Positions 56,558-61,516 of a stretch of DNA of 61,516 nt are shown here, one piece after another (the stretch's first letter is position 1; every line of letters begins with the position of its first letter). Both the position numbers and the translations under genes were made by a program. The notes under the pieces are model-generated. The model made no database searches. It had not been told where the DNA came from and saw only the letters and a list, made by a program, of their open reading frames with translations. This stretch comes from Clostridia bacterium (GTDB lineage: Bacteria; Bacillota; Clostridia; Oscillospirales; CAG-272): assembly GCA_017547655.1 (NCBI GenBank), contig JAFYPF010000019.1, positions 1-61,516 of the forward strand, given 5' to 3'.

Positions 56558-57661
56558 ATGAAGGTAGTATTACAAAACGTAACTAAAAAATTCCCCTCAA
56601 GAAATAAGAAAGAAAAGGCTGACGTTATTGCAGTCAACAATTTTTCTTTTGAAATCCCGGACGGTAAGCTTATAGGACTTCTCGGTCCATCGGGCTGTGG
56701 AAAAAGTACTGCGCTTAATCTTATAAGCGGTCTTCAAAAACCCACAGAGGGCAAAATCTTTTTCGGCGACGATGATATAACAAAAGTTCCTCCCGAAAAA
56801 AGAGGTGTAGGACTCGTATTCCAAAATTATGCTCTCTACCCGCATCTCACCGTAAAACAGAATATTACTTTCCCTCTCGAAAATCTAAAAGGCAAAGAAA
56901 AGCTTACAAAAGCTCAAATGAATGAAAAAGCCGAGGAAATAGCCAAACTCGTACAAATAGACGGTCTGCTTGACAGAAAGCCCTCCGAACTTTCGGGCGG
57001 TCAGCAGCAACGTGTAGCTATTGCAAGAGCTTTGGTAAAGATGCCCCGTGTTCTTTTGCTCGACGAGCCTCTTTCTAACCTTGATGCAAGACTTCGTCTT
57101 CAGACAAGAGAAGAAATTAAACGCATACAAAATGAAACTAAAATTACAACCGTATTTGTAACCCACGACCAAGAAGAAGCTATGAGCATATCCGATATGA
57201 TAGTGGTTATGAAGGACGGCATTATTCAGCAGATAGGAAACCCCCAAGACGTATATGACGAGCCTGTTAACCTCTTTGTTGCAAAATTTCTCGGTACTCC
57301 CCCTATCGGAGTATACGAAGGAAGAACGGAAAACGGTAAGCTCTACATAGGAAACGACTGTATTTTCGATGTCAACGTTAAAGAAAACAAAGAATTTACC
57401 GTTGCAATACGCCCCGAGGGCTACGCATTAAACGAGAACGGAACGTTCGAATGTAAACTTAACGGCGTCGAAGTTATGGGCCGAGACATAAGTGTAGTTA
57501 TCACTCACGACAATGCTCCCGAACAAGCCATACGCGCGATAATCAGCGCAGAAAACATCGTTGACACATCAAAACCAACGGTAAAATTTGACCTCAAACC
57601 CTCAAAAGTATATCTCTTCGACAAACAAAGCGGCGAAAGAATTTACTACACAGCAAAGTAA
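56558..57661 (+). CDS. msmK: Sugar ABC transporter ATPase (MsmK/UgpC-like)
   Basis: A 367-residue ATPase of the CUT1 group. Walker A GPSGCGKST (about 43-51), Q-loop VFQNYALYPHLTV, signature LSGGQQQRVAIARAL, Walker B VLLLDEPLSNLDARLR and switch His FVTHDQEEAM. The C-terminal 120 residues are a TOBE/MalK regulatory domain (FLGTPPIGVYEGR; FTVAIRPEGYAL). The N-terminus has a longer lysine-rich insertion (KNVTKKFPSRNKKEKAD). It is the first gene of a complete carbohydrate importer operon. Confidence 0.93.
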   Translation: MKVVLQNVTKKFPSRNKKEKADVIAVNNFSFEIPDGKLIGLLGPSGCGKSTALNLISGLQKPTEGKIFFGDDDITKVPPEKRGVGLVFQNYALYPHLTVKQNITFPLENLKGKEKLTKAQMNEKAEEIAKLVQIDGLLDRKPSELSGGQQQRVAIARALVKMPRVLLLDEPLSNLDARLRLQTREEIKRIQNETKITTVFVTHDQEEAMSISDMIVVMKDGIIQQIGNPQDVYDEPVNLFVAKFLGTPPIGVYEGRTENGKLYIGNDCIFDVNVKENKEFTVAIRPEGYALNENGTFECKLNGVEVMGRDISVVITHDNAPEQAIRAIISAENIVDTSKPTVKFDLKPSKVYLFDKQSGERIYYTAK

Positions 57662-57676
57662 AAAGGGGAAAATATT

Positions 57677-58567
57677 ATGGACAATCAAAACAAAAAAGCT
57701 TGGCTATACCTACTTCCCGCACTTATATTCCTTGCGGTGTTTATGGTATATCCTCTCGTTGACGTTTTTATATACTCCTTTGAAGAAAGCTATAATTTTG
57801 CATCTCAAACGTATAACGGTGTAGGTATTTACAACTACTCTTACGTTTTGCACGACGCATATTTTCTTCAAGCTTTGAAAAACACGTTTATTTTAGTTGC
57901 GATAACGGTTCCGTTGTCAACGATAATTGCGCTCCTCATTTCCCTCGGGCTCAGTTCAATAAAGGCTGTTCGCAATCTTTTTCAGACGATATATTTTCTT
58001 CCCTATGTAACAAATACTCTGGCTGTCGGTCTTGTATTTATGATACTCTTCCAAAAAGCTCCGCAGCACGAGGGATTGGTTAACACCGTTATAAATTGGT
58101 TTGGGGGTCAATCTATCGACTTTCTCGGCGGTCCTTATTGGGCAAAAATGTTTGTTCTGTGCCTATACACTATTTGGGTAGTTATGCCCTTTAAGATACT
58201 TATTCTTACAAGTGCGTTGGCATCAGTAAAACAAGATTACTATAATGCGGCAAAACTTGACGGCGCTTCAAACTTCAGAATATTCAAAAAAATAACGCTT
58301 CCTATGATTTCGCCTATGTTGTTCTATCTCATAATAACCGGATTTATCGGCGCTTTTAAGGCTTACAGCGATGCTGTAGCTCTGTTCGGTCTTGACCTTA
58401 ACTCCGCAGAAATGAATACAATAGTCGGCTACGTATATGATATGCTCTACAGCGACGGCGGCGGATACCCGTCTTACGCATCGGCAGCGGCTATTATACT
58501 TTTTGTTATCGTCCTTACCATTACGTGCATAAATCTCATAATAAGCAAAAAGCACGTTCATTATTGA
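57677..58567 (+). CDS. Sugar ABC transporter permease (MalF type)
   Basis: A 296-residue permease with six predicted helices and the EAA motif YNAAKLDGASNFRIFKKITLPMISPML (about 192-218) that contacts the ATPase. N-terminus KAWLYLLPALIFLAVFMVYPLV is typical of the MalF/UgpA family. Starts 15 nt after the ATPase gene; a typical AAGGGGAAA site. Confidence 0.93.
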   Translation: MDNQNKKAWLYLLPALIFLAVFMVYPLVDVFIYSFEESYNFASQTYNGVGIYNYSYVLHDAYFLQALKNTFILVAITVPLSTIIALLISLGLSSIKAVRNLFQTIYFLPYVTNTLAVGLVFMILFQKAPQHEGLVNTVINWFGGQSIDFLGGPYWAKMFVLCLYTIWVVMPFKILILTSALASVKQDYYNAAKLDGASNFRIFKKITLPMISPMLFYLIITGFIGAFKAYSDAVALFGLDLNSAEMNTIVGYVYDMLYSDGGGYPSYASAAAIILFVIVLTITCINLIISKKHVHY

Positions 58568-58576
58568 GGTGATAGT

Positions 58577-59452
58577 ATGAACAACAGTATTCAATATGAA
58601 AAAATTGAAAAAAACGCAAAGCTGCGCAAAAATACGGTAAATGTATTCACTTATATAATGCTTACCATTTGGGCGATAGCCGTACTATTCCCTTTTTACT
58701 GGATGATACTTACTTCACTAAAAAGCTACAGCGCATACAGCTCCGAAACCGTACCGCAGTTTTTTGTAACCTCACCTGCATTTGAAAACTATACGGAAGC
58801 GTTTACATCCGTTCCTCTCGGACAATACTTTTTAAACACTCTTATTTTCACACTTGCGACAACGGCAATTATGCTCTGCATTGTTATTCCTGCAGCCTTT
58901 GCCTTTGCAAGAATGAATTTTAAGGGAAAAAACATAGTATTTACACTTATACTCTCGCTTATGATGATCCCTAACGAATTGGTTATCATTACAAACTTTA
59001 CCACAGTTACCAACCTTAATATGCGTAACACCCTTGCAGGTCTTATTCTCCCATCGGTTATGTCGGTATTCTACGTATATCTATTGAAAGAAAACTTTTC
59101 GCAGATTCCCGATGAATTGTATTATGCAGCAAAGGTTGACGGCACGAGCGACTGGAAATATATGTGGAAGGTTATGATTCCCATTTGCAAACCCACGATT
59201 ATAACCATAACGATATTAAAGGTTATCGAATGTTGGAACTCTTACGTATGGCCAAGACTTATCACAGACGAACAAGCGTATTACCTCGTATCAAACGGTA
59301 TACAGGAAATACGAGAAAACGGCTTTGGCAGAGATAACATTCCCCGTATGATGGCGGCAGTTGTCGTTATCTCCGTTCCTCTTATAGTATTGTTCGTTAT
59401 ATTCCGCAAAAAGATTATGGAAGGCGTCGCGAGAGGGGGTACAAAAGGATAA
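58577..59452 (+). CDS. Sugar ABC transporter permease (MalG type)
   Basis: A 291-residue permease with six helices. EAA loop: ELYYAAKVDGTSDWKYMWKVMIPICKPT (about 184-211). Its N-terminal FPFYWMILTSLKSY is the usual MalG/UgpE signature. Starts 9 nt after the first permease, and its stop codon overlaps the ATG of the binding protein gene. Confidence 0.93.
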   Translation: MNNSIQYEKIEKNAKLRKNTVNVFTYIMLTIWAIAVLFPFYWMILTSLKSYSAYSSETVPQFFVTSPAFENYTEAFTSVPLGQYFLNTLIFTLATTAIMLCIVIPAAFAFARMNFKGKNIVFTLILSLMMIPNELVIITNFTTVTNLNMRNTLAGLILPSVMSVFYVYLLKENFSQIPDELYYAAKVDGTSDWKYMWKVMIPICKPTIITITILKVIECWNSYVWPRLITDEQAYYLVSNGIQEIRENGFGRDNIPRMMAAVVVISVPLIVLFVIFRKKIMEGVARGGTKG

Positions 59453-61137
59453 TGAAAAAATTGCTTTGTTTACTACTCGTTTTACTGCTTACACTCCCGC
59501 TTTGCACATCGTGCCACGGCAGTTTGGCTTCAAAAAACACATCTCTCGAACAGCCTGATGAAAACGAAGAAAATTTATCTTCAGACACCGAAAAGAAGAA
59601 TTTATACAAGCTTCCCGATTCATTCGACGAGTCAAAGCAATACGAGCTTACTTTTTGGGCAAAAAACGATACAAATATAACTCAAACAGAGATATATTCA
59701 AAAGCTATCAAAGATTTTGAAGCGCTTTACCCCAACATAAAAATAAAACTTCGTCTTTACAATGACTATTCGAGAATATACAACGACGTTATTACAAATA
59801 TTGCAACCGATACGACACCGAATATTTGTATAACCTACCCCGACCACATAGCAACCTATTTGACAGGTAAAGATACCGTAATTCCCCTCGACGGTTTAAT
59901 TGATGACGAAAAATACGGTCTCGGCGGTACAAGCCTTAAATTTGACGGTCCCGAAAAACAAGAAATTATTACCCGTTTTCTTGACGAATGTATATTAAAC
60001 GGCAGCTATTATGCTTTGCCCTATATGCGTTCAACGGAAGCTTGTTACGTAAATAAAACGTTTGTTGAAAAGCTTGGCTTCACACTCCCCAAGGTTATGA
60101 CCTGGGATTTTATTTGGGAAGTATCTGAAGCGGCAACAAAAAAAGATGCTGATGGAAACTATATTGTAAACGGTCAAAGCGTTTTGATTCCGTTTATTTA
60201 TAAGTCGACCGACAATATGATGATAAGTATGCTCGAACAGCTCGGCGCAGGTTACTCAAATGCCAACGGCGACATTCTTATCTTCAACAAAGAAACCGAA
60301 AAGATTTTGTATAACGTTTCAAAACACACCGAATCCGGCGCATTTTCCACGTTTAAGATTTCAGGCTATCCCGCAAACTCGCTGAATGCAGGTCAATGTA
60401 TTTTTGCCATTGACTCGACAGCAGGCGCAACGTGGATGGGTACAGAAGCTCCCTTGGTAGACATCAGCGAAGACAGAATAGTTAAATTCGAAACCGTCGT
60501 AATGCCTATTCCGCAGTATGACACCGAAAAACCGAAAATGATTTCACAAGGGCCCTCAATATGTATATTCAATAAAGAGGACCCGCAGATTGTTTTAGCA
60601 TCGTGGCTGTTCTGCCAGTTTATGCTTACTAACGAGGTGCAAATTGCTTATTCACAAACAGAAGGATACGTTCCCGTAACCTCGAAAGCTCAAAACTCCG
60701 ACGAATATAAAGACTATATTTCGCGCATAGGTGAAGATAATCAGCTTTACTATGACATAAAAATAAAAGCTTCACAGCTTTTAATGGATAACGTGGATAA
60801 TACATTTGTTACACCCGTATTTAACGGCTCGGCTTCCCTCCGCAACGTTGCCGGACAGCTAATTGAAAACGTAACGAAATCAACCCGACGTAAAGAAACT
60901 ATTGACGATACATTTATGAAAACCATGTACAGTGACCTTATCTCGCTGTATAAGCTTAATACTTTCGGCGGAAAAATTATTACAGACACCGAAGATTCGG
61001 AAAATATTGATATTACAAAAGATATCACCGAAGGCCCTCTTCCAAAAGTTTCCGTAGCACTCCTCTCAACTCTTGGTATAATTTGGATAATTTTAGTTTT
61101 TTCTGCACTGTATAATTGGAAAAAATCAAGAAAATAA
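59452..61137 (+). CDS. Sugar-binding lipoprotein with C-terminal membrane helix
   Basis: A 561-residue extracellular solute-binding protein (family 1). Signal peptide with lipobox CTSC (mature Cys21), then the binding domain from YELTFWAKNDTNITQTEIYSKAIKDFEALYPNIKIKL to about 490. Motifs GSYYALPYMRSTEACYVNKTF and GQCIFAIDSTAGATWMGTEA fit the MalE/UgpB fold. After about residue 535 there is a hydrophobic helix (VALLSTLGIIWIILVFSALY) followed by KKSRK, so both ends would be membrane-anchored, unlike normal CUT1 proteins. It is the last gene of the importer operon. Confidence 0.88.
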   Translation: MKKLLCLLLVLLLTLPLCTSCHGSLASKNTSLEQPDENEENLSSDTEKKNLYKLPDSFDESKQYELTFWAKNDTNITQTEIYSKAIKDFEALYPNIKIKLRLYNDYSRIYNDVITNIATDTTPNICITYPDHIATYLTGKDTVIPLDGLIDDEKYGLGGTSLKFDGPEKQEIITRFLDECILNGSYYALPYMRSTEACYVNKTFVEKLGFTLPKVMTWDFIWEVSEAATKKDADGNYIVNGQSVLIPFIYKSTDNMMISMLEQLGAGYSNANGDILIFNKETEKILYNVSKHTESGAFSTFKISGYPANSLNAGQCIFAIDSTAGATWMGTEAPLVDISEDRIVKFETVVMPIPQYDTEKPKMISQGPSICIFNKEDPQIVLASWLFCQFMLTNEVQIAYSQTEGYVPVTSKAQNSDEYKDYISRIGEDNQLYYDIKIKASQLLMDNVDNTFVTPVFNGSASLRNVAGQLIENVTKSTRRKETIDDTFMKTMYSDLISLYKLNTFGGKIITDTEDSENIDITKDITEGPLPKVSVALLSTLGIIWIILVFSALYNWKKSRK

Positions 61138-61147
61138 TTAATTATTC

Positions 61148-61175
61148 TTGACATTTCGTTCCAATTCTATATAAT
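61148..61175 (+). promoter_or_regulatory. Promoter of the right-end lipoprotein gene
   Basis: TTGACA, 16-nt spacer, TATAAT, 52 bp before the start codon. It lies just after the binding protein stop codon, so the next gene is a separate unit. Confidence 0.8.
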
Positions 61176-61227
61176 GATACTTGTATGAAAATTTTTTTCC
61201 CAACACATTAAAAAGGAGATTTGAAAA

Positions 61228-61516
61228 ATGAAAAAGTTTCTCGTACTTTTAGTGGTAGTTGTTCTTGCAGTAGTTGCTCTCGCAAGCTGCGCTACTACCG
61301 AAAACAACAACGGAGAAGATGAAACAACAAACGAAACCGTTGCTGACACAAAAGAAAATGAAAACAAATTCGACCCTGCAGTTAAGTCCGAAGGCGTTAT
61401 GACATACGCTGAATACGCAGCTGCCGCTATGGATGCTAAAGTTGTTATCGAAGCTTACGTTCAGGGCAAACAGTCTTGGTGGAATAACAAAGCTACTGTT
61501 TATGCTCAAGATCCCG
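61228..61516 (+). CDS. Lipoprotein of unknown family (cut by window edge)
   Basis: The visible 96 residues start with a signal peptide ending in lipobox ALASC (Cys20), then a low-complexity Asn/Glu/Thr linker, then GVMTYAEYAAAAMDAKVVIEAYVQGKQSWW and ATVYAQD. This last part looks like the start of an OB-fold nucleic-acid/sugar-binding module seen in clostridial lipoproteins, but I cannot name the family. AAGGAG site. Possibly an extra solute-binding or envelope protein linked to the ABC importer, or unrelated. Confidence 0.75.
   Translation, partial: MKKFLVLLVVVVLAVVALASCATTENNNGEDETTNETVADTKENENKFDPAVKSEGVMTYAEYAAAAMDAKVVIEAYVQGKQSWWNNKATVYAQDP

Overview
The window looks like a chromosomal stretch of an anaerobic gut-type Firmicute (class Clostridia). 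It is AT-rich, has strong Shine-Dalgarno sites and sigma-A promoters (TTGACA/TATAAT, mostly 17-nt spacers), and carries class II galT, SipW-type signal peptidases, sortase B, a manganese riboswitch, a CcpA-type cre site and strictly anaerobic electron-bifurcation genes. No species is assigned. Both ends cut genes (a SipW-dependent secreted protein at the left, a lipoprotein at the right).

Left region (1-5900). A leftward operon encodes a TetR regulator, two SipW-like signal peptidases, two tiny membrane proteins (one DUF3789) and a TasA/camelysin-like secreted protein. Upstream lie three copies of a palindromic 16-22 bp site in mixed orientation, two intrinsic terminators, a strong promoter pointing away from the operon and a complete tyrosine recombinase gene. 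I read this as an invertible-promoter phase switch in the OFF orientation for a cell-surface or biofilm operon. Next come a fragment of a TIR-like/NDT-fold gene and a GNAT acetyltransferase preceded by an attenuator-like leader RNA.

Region 5900-19170. This holds DUF421 and cupin genes, galT with a divergent AraC regulator, an SdpR/SdpI-ABC operon with an operator on its promoter, a TetR-ABC-LURP-one operon, a 0.48-kb inverted-repeat (MITE-like) element, degV, a decayed MATE gene, a YbaK/ProX-type deacylase and a radical SAM/SPASM protein.

Region 19185-29217 is the most striking metabolic block. Ten tightly packed leftward genes encode HdrB, HdrC, HdrA, an MvhD/FlxD-like subunit, FlxC-, FlxB- and FlxA-like subunits, a fumarate-reductase iron-sulfur subunit, the flavoprotein FrdA, and an AspT/YidE-type exchanger. 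There is no membrane anchor for the fumarate reductase. The simplest inference is a soluble flavin-based electron-bifurcating NADH dehydrogenase (Flx-Hdr) that delivers electrons to fumarate and ferredoxin, fed by a dicarboxylate or amino-acid exchanger.

Region 29485-47100. This contains a D,D-carboxypeptidase lipoprotein, a GH2 glycosidase with a GPH sugar symporter, a divergent GH13 alpha-glucosidase with an AraC regulator, small XRE-controlled membrane genes, pyrimidine salvage (upp, uracil permease with promoter and cre site), a decayed YeiH-type gene, an S15/CocE hydrolase, a xanthine/uracil permease, a CaCA antiporter under a yybP-ykoY manganese riboswitch, and a disrupted four-helix-bundle gene.

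Region 47100-61516. This contains a hairpin-repeat cluster, tRNA-fMet and tRNA-Leu, LysR divergent from a CPA2 antiporter-MgtC pair, a GT2-sortase B-gpmI operon, RadC with an amidase lipoprotein, and a complete sugar ABC operon (MsmK-like ATPase, two permeases, binding protein). The last full gene is unusual in having both a lipobox and a C-terminal membrane helix.
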